Assembly: GCA_007123395.1 (NCBI GenBank)
Contig: SKLD01000272.1
Coordinates: 1-10,342 of the forward strand
Origin: Opitutales bacterium
GTDB taxonomy: Bacteria; Verrucomicrobiota; Verrucomicrobiia; Opitutales; Oceanipulchritudinaceae
DNA: 10,342 nucleotides
Direction: 5' to 3'
Position numbers and translations under genes: made by a program. The notes under the pieces are model-generated. The model saw only the letters and a list, made by a program, of their open reading frames with translations, did no database searches and was not told the DNA's origin. Shown here piece by piece: positions 1 through 8,262 of the stretch; the stretch's first letter is position 1, and each line of letters begins with the position of its first letter.

Positions 1-1764
<1,764 letters not shown>

Positions 1765-1923
1765 CCGATAGGCTCCGCCATCGTCCGCACGGCAGACCCA
1801 GACGAAGCCCTGACGCTTGCCGAAATTCGACACCTCGGGCCGCAGATCCTCCCCGGAGAGGGGACATGAAACGGGCCGAAGCCGGACCTCGGACAAGGCT
1901 GTCGCCCCGCCGAAGTCCAAATG

Positions 1924-1953
1924 AAAATACAGTTCCCTTCCCCGAACTGGTTT
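1924..1953. terminator. Possible bidirectional intrinsic terminator between metH and the aldo/keto reductase
   Basis: A perfect 6-bp stem, CAGTTC (1930-1935) with GAACTG (1944-1949), encloses an 8-base loop. It is flanked by AAAA at 1924-1927 and GTTT at 1950-1953, so each strand has a short U tract after the hairpin. It lies between two convergent genes and touches the reductase stop codon (TAA, 1954-1952). The stem is short and the U tracts weak, so this is only a candidate. The rest of 1765-1951 shows no convincing gene; a 29-codon ATG frame at 1866-1955 has no supporting feature beyond a purine-rich stretch before it. Confidence 0.4.
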
Positions 1954-2947
1954 AAATACCAATAGCTCCGCGCAAGCGGCGATGAATATTGCCGTCGTAG
2001 TAATTGGCGACGGCGTGGCCGGGAGGGTTGATTTCGTCGATTCTCCGGCGGTCTTCACCGGTTATTTCGACTTCGAGCGCTTCCAGGGCTGTTTCCAAGT
2101 GGGCTACGGTACGGGGGCCGATAATGGGCGAAGTGACGACCGGTTGCCGCATGACCCAGGCGGTTGCCAAAGCGGCCGTCGAGCAGCCCTTTTCGTCCGC
2201 TAGGGCGGAGAGGCGTTCGGCCACTTCAATGGCCTCGACGGTGAGTCGACCGCCGATTTCCCGGAATCGGGACCCCTCCGGCTGTGTACCGGTTTTACGG
2301 TATTTGCCCGTGAGGACGCCGCCTGCCATGGGCGCCCAAGGGACCACCGCGATGCCGTGGCGCCGGCAAGTCCATAGCATTTCGTTTTCCACCGAGCGGT
2401 CGATAATGTTGTAAGGGGGCTGCTCGGCGATGATTTTCTCCCAGCCGTGGCGCTCGCTCAGGGCGATGGCTTCCGCCGTCCACGCCGGCGCCCATTTCGA
2501 AACCCCGAAGTAGCGGATTTTTCCATGGCGAACCAATGTATCCATGGTTTGGAGGGCCTCATCCAAGGGAGTGGCGAGGTCCATCACATGCATGTAATAC
2601 AAGTCGATATGGTCGGTTTGCAGCCGCCGCAAGCTGTCCTCGACCTGCCGTATGACATGGAAGCGGGAGCAGCCTTGGTCGTTAACGCCTTTCCCCATGG
2701 GGCTGCCCACTTTGGTGGCGAGGACGGCCCGGTCCCGCTTGCCGTCGGCCAAGGCTTTGGCAACGAATTCTTCTGACACCCCGTTGCTGTATTTGTTGGC
2801 GGTATCGATGAAGTTGATGCCCGCGTCCAAGGCGCGGTGGACGATTTCAATGGAATCCGATTCACTGGTTCCCCGACCGAAGTTCATAGTACCCAGGCAA
2901 AGCGCCGAGACTTGCAGACTGCTGCGTCCGAGGGGACGGTATTCCAT
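1952..2947 (-). CDS. Aldo/keto reductase family oxidoreductase
   Basis: The 331-residue product is a full-length NADPH-dependent aldo/keto reductase, probably a soluble (beta/alpha)8 barrel that reduces carbonyl groups. The start MEYRPLGRSSLQVSALCLGT is typical of the family. The catalytic tetrad is complete: D48 and Y53 in FIDTANKYSNGVSEE, K79 in VLATKVG, and H120 in HIDLYYMHVMD. GVSKW (148-152) and the cofactor-binding end SPIIGPRTVAHLETALEAL are also present. The reading frame continues 55 codons upstream, but the ATG at 2947 is preferred because AGGAGG lies 5 bases before it and the family sequence begins there. It resembles the voltage-gated potassium channel beta-subunit/IolS-like branch, but the substrate cannot be read from sequence. 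It stands alone: convergent with metH, divergent from the S9 peptidase gene. Confidence 0.93.
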   Translation of the reverse strand: MEYRPLGRSSLQVSALCLGTMNFGRGTSESDSIEIVHRALDAGINFIDTANKYSNGVSEEFVAKALADGKRDRAVLATKVGSPMGKGVNDQGCSRFHVIRQVEDSLRRLQTDHIDLYYMHVMDLATPLDEALQTMDTLVRHGKIRYFGVSKWAPAWTAEAIALSERHGWEKIIAEQPPYNIIDRSVENEMLWTCRRHGIAVVPWAPMAGGVLTGKYRKTGTQPEGSRFREIGGRLTVEAIEVAERLSALADEKGCSTAALATAWVMRQPVVTSPIIGPRTVAHLETALEALEVEITGEDRRRIDEINPPGHAVANYYDGNIHRRLRGAIGI

Positions 2948-2952
2948 TGTTT

Positions 2953-2958
2953 CCTCCT
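2953..2958 (-). promoter_or_regulatory. Strong Shine-Dalgarno site of the aldo/keto reductase gene
   Basis: The minus strand reads AGGAGG followed by 5 bases and then ATG (2947-2945). This near-perfect site decides the start and excludes the longer upstream frame reaching 3112. Confidence 0.85.
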
Positions 2959-2981
2959 TTGTGGGTTGATTTCCGATTCTC

Positions 2982-3009
2982 CCAAGGGGCCTCCCCTGGA
3001 AAATTTTCC
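2982..3009. promoter_or_regulatory. Adjacent dyads in the leader of the aldo/keto reductase gene
   Basis: GGAAAATTTTCC (2998-3009) is a perfect 12-base palindrome. It abuts and slightly overlaps a GC-rich hairpin, CCAAGGGGCCTCCCCTGG (2982-2999), a stem of about 7 bp with one bulge. Both lie between the proposed promoter at 3019-3048 and the ribosome binding site of the reductase. The A/T-centred palindrome could be an operator, and the hairpin could act in the mRNA leader. On the plus strand the hairpin is followed by AAAATTTT, so a weak terminator is another reading. No regulator is encoded nearby. The dyads are seen in the sequence; their function is inferred. Confidence 0.35.
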
Positions 3010-3018
3010 CTTCTGCAA

Positions 3019-3048
3019 TGCATAACAACGGAGCGAACGGAAAGTCAA
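3019..3048 (-). promoter_or_regulatory. Candidate promoter of the aldo/keto reductase gene
   Basis: On the minus strand TTGACT (3048-3043) and TATGCA (3024-3019) are separated by 18 bases. The -35 box matches the sigma-70 consensus at five of six positions; the -10 box is weaker. Transcription would start near 3012, giving a leader of about 65 bases that contains the dyads at 2982-3009. I see no comparably good promoter for the divergent peptidase gene in the same gap. Confidence 0.35.
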
Positions 3049-3152
3049 GCGAGGTCACCGCGCAACCGTTCGACTCCATTTCCTTGCTCATGCCGCCCAC
3101 CTTGGCCCACATTTACTTGACCTTTGCGCATTTGGCAGGACGAATTCATGAA

Positions 3153-5234
3153 ATGAAAAGAGGTATCTGGATCAGCCTGGTTCTCTGCATAGGCATTATC
3201 TCGCCAGGCGATAGGGCCCACGGAGAGTTCATTCCGCTGGAAGACCTCCTTCGCAACACCGACCACACGTCTCTCCTGCTTTCTCCTGACGGGCGGTATC
3301 TGGCAGGGCAACGTTGGGAGTCCGTGCGCCGGGACGGGTGGCGATTGGTCACGTTTACCTTGGACATCGATAAAGGCGAACCAACGATCCTTAGTGATGG
3401 ACGAAACGATCTTGTCCGCGACATAGCCTTCACCTCCGACAACCGTTTGCTCCTCGGATACCTCTTCGGCCGCGCTTGGATTGGCGATCGTTTTGTCTTT
3501 GGCGGAGGCGGGTGGAGGGCGGTGAATGCCGACGGGAGCGACCTTGTCGAACTTGTTCCAACATGGGATCGGGCTCAGCGGGGACGGTCACCCAACAGCT
3601 TTCTCGGCGGTGCGAGGCGATTGGACGCGCTTCCCTCCGATGCGGATCACGCCCTCTTCAAGGCCGGCTCCCATGGCCTGCACCGGCGGGATGCGCGGCG
3701 AGAATCGGAAACGGCCACGGGGCGGGCAATCTACCGGGTCAACATCCACACGGCAGAGACGGAACGTGTGGCGACGGACCGACACTTTGCCGTGCGCTGG
3801 TGGACGGATCAACAGGGGGAGGTTGCTCTCGCCCGTTGCCTTCCCGTTGTGCGGCGGAATACAATGGGCGAACCGGATGAACGCGATCTGCAGGGCCCCC
3901 TTTCGCATCGGCTGTTCCTCGTCGAAGACGGCGAGCAAACGCGCGAGATACCGATCAACCTCGGCCCGCATCCGGTCCCTTTCCAGGTCTTCTTTGAGAG
4001 CCCGTTCTTTTCCAAAGACCGCCGGACCTTGTATTTCCTGAGCCAATCCTACAGCGATCGCGTGGCCATCGTCGCGATGGACCTTGAGAGTTTTGCAACG
4101 GAAGTGATCCATGAACACCCGACGGCGGATATCGTGGATGTGGGCATCGACCCCTTCACGCGGGAGCTGATCGGCTACCGCATCAGTTATGGCCGCGGCG
4201 AGTGGACCTTTACCGATCCTGGAATCAACCGGGTGATGGAGCTGGTGAACCGCTTGCTCCCCGACACGGTCAACCGGGTTTTCGGCTTCGACCGCGATCG
4301 GCGGCGTTTCCTCATTGCGTCAACGTCGAGTGATTTTCCCACCCTGCGCTACTTTCTCGACCTTGACCAACGGCGACTCGAAGAGGTGGTGAATCCTGCT
4401 CCATGGCTGGTGCCCCACACCTTCAGTCGGCCCCGTCCGATTTCCTTCGCGGCCCGCGATGGTGTGCCGCTGCACGGTTACCTCACGCTGCCCCAGGCGG
4501 TTCCCGGGGAAGGGCCGCATCCCCTCATTCTCCGCGTGCACGGGGGACCTTTTGGCTTGCGGGACTCGTGGCGTTTCGACCCCGAGGTGCAGTTTCTCGC
4601 CGATCGCGGCTACGCCGTGTTGCAGGTCAACTTCCGCGGGTCGGGTGGCTACGGGATGAGCTTCATCGAAAAGGGAAAGCGCCAGATGGGGCGGGCGATG
4701 CAGGACGACCTCACGGATGCCGCGGAATGGGCCATCGCGAATGGTTACGCGGATCCCGCGCGAATCGGTATCTTTGGAGGCAGCTACGGTGGTTACGCCG
4801 CCATGCAGGCAATGGTCAGCACGCCCGATCTCTTCCGCGTGGGCATTTCCTTCGTGGGTGTGTTCGACCTCACGCGGCAGATCAGTGACTACGCCCACTA
4901 TGGCATCGATCTGGCGCACGAGTTCTGGGTGGATTGGGTGGGCGATCCCGAGACCGACCGGACCGAATTGCGGGCTGTTTCGCCGCAGTTTCACACGGAC
5001 AAGATCAAAGGGCCGGTTTTCCTCTTCCACGGCTACCGGGATGGCCAGGCGCGGATCAACCAGGCTTTCGAGTTTTCCCGTGCCCTGCAACGCAGCCGGG
5101 TCGAACTGGAACGGGTCTTCCTGCGCAACGAGGGACACGGTATCATCGACGAGGATAACCGGGTGGAAGTCTATACCGCGCTGGAGGAATTCCTTCGCCG
5201 ACACATGCCGAGCGATCTCATGCGGGGCTCTTGA
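3153..5234 (+). CDS. Exported S9-family serine peptidase (prolyl oligopeptidase / acylaminoacyl-peptidase type)
   Basis: The 693-residue protein is predicted to hydrolyse short peptides outside the cytoplasm. The ATG at 3153 is chosen because it begins a good Sec signal peptide: K2 and R3, a hydrophobic core (about residues 4-17), and a likely cleavage near AHG-EF around residue 24. AGGA lies 12 bases upstream, a rather long spacing. The open frame extends 45 codons further, but that would bury the signal peptide. Residues of about 35-400 are probably the beta-propeller lid, with repeats such as LSPDGRYLA and TLYFLSQSY. The alpha/beta hydrolase domain follows: HGGP at 463-466, NFRGSGGYG from 493, nucleophile S544 in GGSYGG, D630 in HGYRDGQ, and H662 in NEGHG. 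The spacing of the triad fits family S9. LVLC in the signal lacks a small residue before Cys, so it is not a clear lipobox. Convergent with the TPR gene. Confidence 0.93.
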   Translation: MKRGIWISLVLCIGIISPGDRAHGEFIPLEDLLRNTDHTSLLLSPDGRYLAGQRWESVRRDGWRLVTFTLDIDKGEPTILSDGRNDLVRDIAFTSDNRLLLGYLFGRAWIGDRFVFGGGGWRAVNADGSDLVELVPTWDRAQRGRSPNSFLGGARRLDALPSDADHALFKAGSHGLHRRDARRESETATGRAIYRVNIHTAETERVATDRHFAVRWWTDQQGEVALARCLPVVRRNTMGEPDERDLQGPLSHRLFLVEDGEQTREIPINLGPHPVPFQVFFESPFFSKDRRTLYFLSQSYSDRVAIVAMDLESFATEVIHEHPTADIVDVGIDPFTRELIGYRISYGRGEWTFTDPGINRVMELVNRLLPDTVNRVFGFDRDRRRFLIASTSSDFPTLRYFLDLDQRRLEEVVNPAPWLVPHTFSRPRPISFAARDGVPLHGYLTLPQAVPGEGPHPLILRVHGGPFGLRDSWRFDPEVQFLADRGYAVLQVNFRGSGGYGMSFIEKGKRQMGRAMQDDLTDAAEWAIANGYADPARIGIFGGSYGGYAAMQAMVSTPDLFRVGISFVGVFDLTRQISDYAHYGIDLAHEFWVDWVGDPETDRTELRAVSPQFHTDKIKGPVFLFHGYRDGQARINQAFEFSRALQRSRVELERVFLRNEGHGIIDEDNRVEVYTALEEFLRRHMPSDLMRGS

Positions 5235-5272
5235 TCCGGAAATCGAAACGTATTCAGTCCCGATGACCTAAT

Positions 5273-5304
5273 GGTGCCGTCTCCACGGCTCCGGCCACCG
5301 GTGG
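5273..5304. terminator. Two hairpins between convergent genes, possible transcription end
   Basis: GCCGT-CTCC-ACGGC (5276-5289) forms a 5-bp stem that extends by two G-C pairs across one mismatch (5273-5292). It is followed at once by the perfect palindrome CCACCGGTGG (5295-5304). They fill most of the 71-base gap between the convergent peptidase and TPR genes. Neither has a U tract, so intrinsic termination is doubtful; they could mark mRNA 3' ends. Confidence 0.3.
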
Positions 5305-5305
5305 T

Positions 5306-6526
5306 TCACCGCGTGGAGAATCCACTATTGTAGATCTCCAACAGTCGACTCGGTTTCGGCGGATTGTTCTCATCGACGCCTTCGAGGAGTTTCAGATTGC
5401 GTTTCGCTGGATGGTAATCCGGGTCAATCCGCAGCGCCTTCCGAAGCGACTCGCGCGCCTCCCTAATACGCCCCAATTGGATGAGGCAGGTCCCGGCGTT
5501 CCCGAGGCTCTGGTGGCTGCGGGGATTGATCCGCGCCGACTCCTCGAAATCGGCCAAAGCCTCCTCCCATCGGCCTTCCTGCATCTTTTCGAAACCCTGG
5601 TCGAAGCGGGTTCCCGCCTTGAGGTAAGTCTTCAAGTCGAGCCCGTAGTCCTTCCGCGCAATCTCTTCCACCAGTCCGATCATTTTCTGCGCCGGTTCAA
5701 CGAGACTGTCCCCCGGTTCGGCCCATTTCACGGCGGCCTGAAAGGCGAGAGCCATCGGCACAATTTCGGCCCGGTTCTTATGAGCGACCCCTTTGTTGTA
5801 CCATGCCTCGGCTATGTCCGGACTCAGCCGGACGGCTTCGTCGAAACGGGCCAGAGCGGAATCGTTGTCGCCACGCAAAGCCGCTGCCACCCCAAGGCCG
5901 TAATGCACAATGCCGGCGTCGGGATTTTGCTTGAGCAACTCCTGCAAACCGGCTTCAGCCGTATCAACGCGGCCGCCTTCAGCGGCCCGCAGGAAATCGT
6001 CCACCTGACCGGTCAACGTGTCTTCGTGGAACGCCGGAACCAAGTAATCGAAATTGCCCTCGCCGCAACGAACCTGGAGATGGCTGATGGTTTTCCTGAC
6101 CGTCTCGGGAGAATCCTCTTCCGAAGCGATGTAGAGGGGCTTGCCGTCGCGGCCGAAAGTAAATTCGTCGCCGCAGTCCGCCGCCGAAACCCCGCCGAAC
6201 ACACGCGCCGCCTTCCTGTAATCGCGGTGGGGTTTGAATCCCAGCCGACGGGCGTAATCGACCGCCCCCTCCACCAACTTTCGCCCCCATGAGCCGTCTC
6301 TTTCCACGCAGTCGTTGTCGAAGAGCCTTTCTTTTATTTTGCCAAGCCCGGTCTCCCCAATCTCCTCGTGCCAAGCATCCCTCACGCCCAAGCAGAAGCC
6401 GTCCACGACAAAACATCCCACCTCGATCCGGTTCGGTCCGCTTCTGCGGAAGACCGCGACCAAACCGTTGCCGACAAAAGAGCCGGTGAGCGACGAACCG
6501 GCGAGAGTGAAATGTTTCCGTTCCAT
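5306..6526 (-). CDS. TPR-repeat protein with an N-terminal domain of unknown function
   Basis: The 406-residue protein has no signal peptide or membrane segment and is probably cytoplasmic. Residues 1 to about 165 form a domain I cannot name, with distinctive stretches VGCFVVDGFCLGVRDAW (36-52), YARRLGFKPHRDY (91-103), EFTFGRDGKPLYIA (121-134) and GNFDYLV (157-163). I have an impression of similar segments in other TPR or SEC-C-type hypothetical proteins, not verified here. From about 170 come tetratricopeptide repeats: 203-236 (ending DEAVRLSPD), 237-270, 303-336 (EEALADFEESARINP) and 337-370 (LRKALRIDPD), with a less regular segment between. TPRs usually mediate protein-protein contact, so a scaffold or co-chaperone role is possible but unproven. 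The start is forced: the codon directly before this ATG is an in-frame TGA. No Shine-Dalgarno site precedes it. Convergent with the S9 peptidase. Confidence 0.85.
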   Translation of the reverse strand: MERKHFTLAGSSLTGSFVGNGLVAVFRRSGPNRIEVGCFVVDGFCLGVRDAWHEEIGETGLGKIKERLFDNDCVERDGSWGRKLVEGAVDYARRLGFKPHRDYRKAARVFGGVSAADCGDEFTFGRDGKPLYIASEEDSPETVRKTISHLQVRCGEGNFDYLVPAFHEDTLTGQVDDFLRAAEGGRVDTAEAGLQELLKQNPDAGIVHYGLGVAAALRGDNDSALARFDEAVRLSPDIAEAWYNKGVAHKNRAEIVPMALAFQAAVKWAEPGDSLVEPAQKMIGLVEEIARKDYGLDLKTYLKAGTRFDQGFEKMQEGRWEEALADFEESARINPRSHQSLGNAGTCLIQLGRIREARESLRKALRIDPDYHPAKRNLKLLEGVDENNPPKPSRLLEIYNSGFSTR

Positions 6527-6532
6527 TCAGGC

Positions 6533-6562
6533 ATTCAAGACCCGCCGGGGGCCCGAAATCAA
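6533..6562 (-). promoter_or_regulatory. Candidate promoter giving a leaderless TPR-gene mRNA
   Basis: On the minus strand TTGATT (6562-6557) and TTGAAT (6538-6533) are separated by 18 bases. A start about 7 bases after the -10 box falls on or next to the A of the ATG at 6526. This fits the lack of a ribosome binding site. Both boxes are imperfect matches, so the call rests on position and on the missing Shine-Dalgarno site. Confidence 0.3.
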
Positions 6563-6714
6563 GGACGGTCTGCCGATGTAACGGGTCTGCCCGAAGCGCT
6601 CCCGCTGCGTAATGTCGCCGAGTCTGTCGCAGGTGACGGTTTCGGCGCTTTCGAATGGGCGGGATCTTATGGAATTGGCTGACGCCGCTCCCATCGACCG
6701 GGCACGCAACAGTA

Positions 6715-6738
6715 GGTGCGAGAGCTTTGCTCCGCACC
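6715..6738. repeat. REP-like palindromic element with a bulged stem
   Basis: GGTGCG (6715-6720) pairs with CGCACC (6733-6738), and GAGC (6722-6725) pairs with GCTC (6729-6732) around a TTT loop. Only A6721 is unpaired, so this is a 10-bp stem with one bulge. The layout, an intergenic GC-rich stem with a one-base bulge and a GTAG lead (6712-6715), is like REP sequences of other bacteria. Only one copy is visible here, so repetition in the genome is inferred. Confidence 0.45.
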
Positions 6739-6875
6739 CCGCCAATGCAGGGACGCCGCGAATCCTCCACTTGTTTGGGCCAACCGGTTTTGCGCGGGGG
6801 TCGACGGAGGCGGGGCTCAGTCGCTACGTGGCGGTTCTTCCGCGAAGGTTCGAGTGGGTGAAAGCGCAGGGGCCA

Positions 6876-6912
6876 TCGGCTGACGCCGACGTTCCTATCG
6901 CCGTCTCCGGCG
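6876..6912. repeat. Tandem small hairpins downstream of tsaD
   Basis: TCGGC-TGAC-GCCGA (6876-6889) and CGCCG-TCTC-CGGCG (6899-6912) are two perfect 5-bp hairpins 9 bases apart. They start about 95 bases after the tsaD stop on the minus strand. The first shares GGCTGACGCCG with 6677-6687. No U tract follows, so they may be repeat elements or 3'-end structures rather than an intrinsic terminator. Confidence 0.35.
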
Positions 6913-7006
6913 GGCCAGCAGATCCATTCGTCCCGCGCGCCAGGGAGCCTTGAAGGCCGCCCGGCACACCGTTTCGCCGGAGGAGCGCGCAAAGGAGAAC
7001 GGCGTC

Positions 7007-8044
7007 TCACAACCCCATGGCCGGGGCGAAGGCGAGGCGGCCGGAGGAATCGGGGGGGACGAGGCCGGCGGGATCGGCGTGAGCGGCGAAGGCGATCATA
7101 CCGGCGTTGTCACCGGTGTGTCGGGGTTGGGCGACGTGGAGGGGAAGTCGGTGCTTTTCGGCGAGGGCGGCGAAGGCGGTGCGGAGGGCGGCGTTGTTGG
7201 CGACGCCACCGGAGAGGCCGAGGCTGCGGTAACCTCCGTTTTCCGCGCGCAGGCGTTGGTCGGTCTTGATAACGAGGGCGTCGACGACGGCCTGCTGGTA
7301 GCTGGCGCATATGTCGGCCATGGCGGCGTCGAGGGCGGAATCGTCGAACTTTTCGATTTGGTAGCGCAGGCTCGTTTTCAATCCAGAGAAGGAAAAGCGC
7401 TCGTCCGCCGTGCGGCGCGAGGGGCGGGGAAAGGCGAAGGCGGCGGAATTGCCGCCGCGCGCGCGGGCCTCAATGAGCGGGCCGCCCGGATAGGCGAGCC
7501 CGAGGAGCTTGGCACCTTTGTCGAGGGCCTCGCCGGCGGCGTCGTCGACAGTGCGGGCGAGAACGGTGAGGGAGCGGTCGGCGGCGATGCGCACAAGGAG
7601 AGTGTTGCCTCCGGAGACAACGAGACCGAGGTGGGGTAAGCGGGCGGCAAGCCATGCGTCGAACCCGGCGGGGTTTCGGGCGTGGGCCGCGATAAAGGGC
7701 GAAAAGACGTGCCCGCGCAGGTGATTGACGCCTGCGACCGGACACCCGAAAACCTGCGCAAGGGCGCGGGCCAGGGCCACGCCAAGAGCGAGGCACCCGG
7801 CGAGCCCGGGTCCAACGGTAACGGCGATGCGCGCGGGCGTGCCGCCGCCGAGGCAATCGCGCACATGGTCGAGGAGCGCGGGGAAGTGGGCGAGGTGTTC
7901 GCGGCCGGCGATGTCGGGCACAACCCCGCCGTAGGCACGGTGGCGCGCGATCTGGGAGTGGACCCACTCGCCCGCCATGCCCAAGGCGGGATCGAAGAGG
8001 GCGAGAGCCGACTCGTCGCAACTGCTCTCGATGGCAAGGATCAT
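7007..8044 (-). CDS. tsaD: tRNA N6-adenosine threonylcarbamoyltransferase
   Basis: TsaD (formerly Gcp) transfers the threonylcarbamoyl group to A37 of tRNAs reading ANN codons, acting in the cytoplasm with TsaB and TsaE. The 345-residue length is normal. Visible family motifs are the ASKHA start ILAIESSCDES (2-12), HRAYGGVVPDIA (35-46), GPGLAG (78-83), the metal ligands H108 and H112 in NHLRGH, SGGNT (144-148), DDAAGEALDKGAKLLGL with YPGG (167-188), FSFSGLKTS (217-225), LSGGVANN (277-284) and TGDNAGMIA with metal ligand D312. Position 147 is Asn, where most homologues I know have His (SGGHT). The family sequence begins at the ATG at 8044; no ribosome binding site is visible before it. No tsaB or tsaE lies in the window. 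The 218-base repeat-containing gap to prs suggests a separate transcript. Confidence 0.96.
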   Translation of the reverse strand: MILAIESSCDESALALFDPALGMAGEWVHSQIARHRAYGGVVPDIAGREHLAHFPALLDHVRDCLGGGTPARIAVTVGPGLAGCLALGVALARALAQVFGCPVAGVNHLRGHVFSPFIAAHARNPAGFDAWLAARLPHLGLVVSGGNTLLVRIAADRSLTVLARTVDDAAGEALDKGAKLLGLAYPGGPLIEARARGGNSAAFAFPRPSRRTADERFSFSGLKTSLRYQIEKFDDSALDAAMADICASYQQAVVDALVIKTDQRLRAENGGYRSLGLSGGVANNAALRTAFAALAEKHRLPLHVAQPRHTGDNAGMIAFAAHADPAGLVPPDSSGRLAFAPAMGL

Positions 8045-8143
8045 GAAGGGAAAAGGCAGGGGTTCATCTCACTGCGGGCATGCATTTTGGCAAAGTCACG
8101 AGCGTAGGAAAGATCAGAGTCCTTCGGCCGCGGTCGACGCAGA

Positions 8144-8194
8144 AGCGGCACTCCGTCGCTGTTCGATGCGCCGGGAAAGCGGCAGGATGCCGCT
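8144..8194. repeat. Pair of 17-base REP-like palindromes in the prs-tsaD gap
   Basis: AGCGGC-ACTCC-GTCGCT (8144-8160) and AGCGGC-AGGAT-GCCGCT (8178-8194) share the plan AGCGGC, five bases, GYCGCT or its equivalent. The first has one G-T pair; the second is perfect and extends by one A-T pair (8177/8195). They are in direct orientation, 34 bases apart. A pair of like-built palindromes in an intergenic gap is the usual layout of REP/BIME elements, which are mobilised by RAYT transposases in other bacteria. No transposase is present here. The remaining parts of the gap (8045-8143, 8195-8262) show no clear gene; a short frame ending MNPCLFPS overlaps the tsaD start as ATGA but has no support. Confidence 0.6.
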
Positions 8195-8262
8195 TCCACT
8201 CTACTCGGCGGTATATTGTACGGCACCGTTCATTCGTTGGACGACCGTCCGTGTGCAAGACG

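Larger units (their letters stand above)
6527..7006. other. 480-base gap without a convincing gene, containing palindromic elements
   Basis: This stretch lies between the end of tsaD and the start of the TPR gene, both on the minus strand. No frame shows a recognisable protein family. One minus-strand frame runs in phase with the TPR gene and ends with TGA at 6529-6527, directly abutting its ATG. Its last 50 or so codons (from ATG at 6694 or 6745) have GC-rich third positions but no ribosome site and no family resemblance, so I do not call it a gene. The gap holds the palindrome at 6715-6738, a hairpin pair at 6876-6912, and an 11-base repeat GGCTGACGCCG at 6677-6687 and 6878-6888. Confidence 0.6.

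Noticed and set aside
1850..1864. TCCCC-GGAGA-GGGGA hairpin after metH as a terminator
   Set aside because: A 5-bp stem with no U tract on either strand; the hairpin at 1930-1949 is a better candidate.
3117..3145. TTGACC at 3117-3122 as a -35 box for the S9 peptidase gene
   Set aside because: The expected -10 position (around 3140-3145) has no reasonable match and would fall almost on the start codon.
3018..3152. A 45-codon N-terminal extension of the S9 peptidase
   Set aside because: It would place the signal peptide inside the protein and lies over the divergent promoter region; the ATG at 3153 starts a normal signal peptide.
4320..5204. A 294-codon open frame on the minus strand inside the S9 peptidase gene
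   Set aside because: It lies opposite the conserved hydrolase domain, has no recognisable family and no ribosome site. Such frames arise from GC-biased third positions.
5411..6292. A 293-codon plus-strand frame opposite the TPR gene
   Set aside because: It is antisense to clear TPR repeats, and its own product shows no domain.
6527..6745. A 72-codon minus-strand frame in phase with the TPR gene, separated from it only by TGA; considered as an upstream gene or a TGA read-through extension
   Set aside because: It covers the palindrome at 6715-6738, has no ribosome binding site and no homology I recognise, and the TPR protein begins naturally at its own ATG.
6950..7639. A 229-codon plus-strand frame rich in Gly, Glu and Val opposite tsaD
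   Set aside because: The low-complexity composition mirrors the Ala- and Pro-rich tsaD codons; no family resemblance.
8041..8226. A 61-codon minus-strand frame overlapping the tsaD start by ATGA, considered as a coupled leader peptide
   Set aside because: Most of it is the translated palindromic repeat pair, and no ribosome site precedes it or its shorter internal ATGs.
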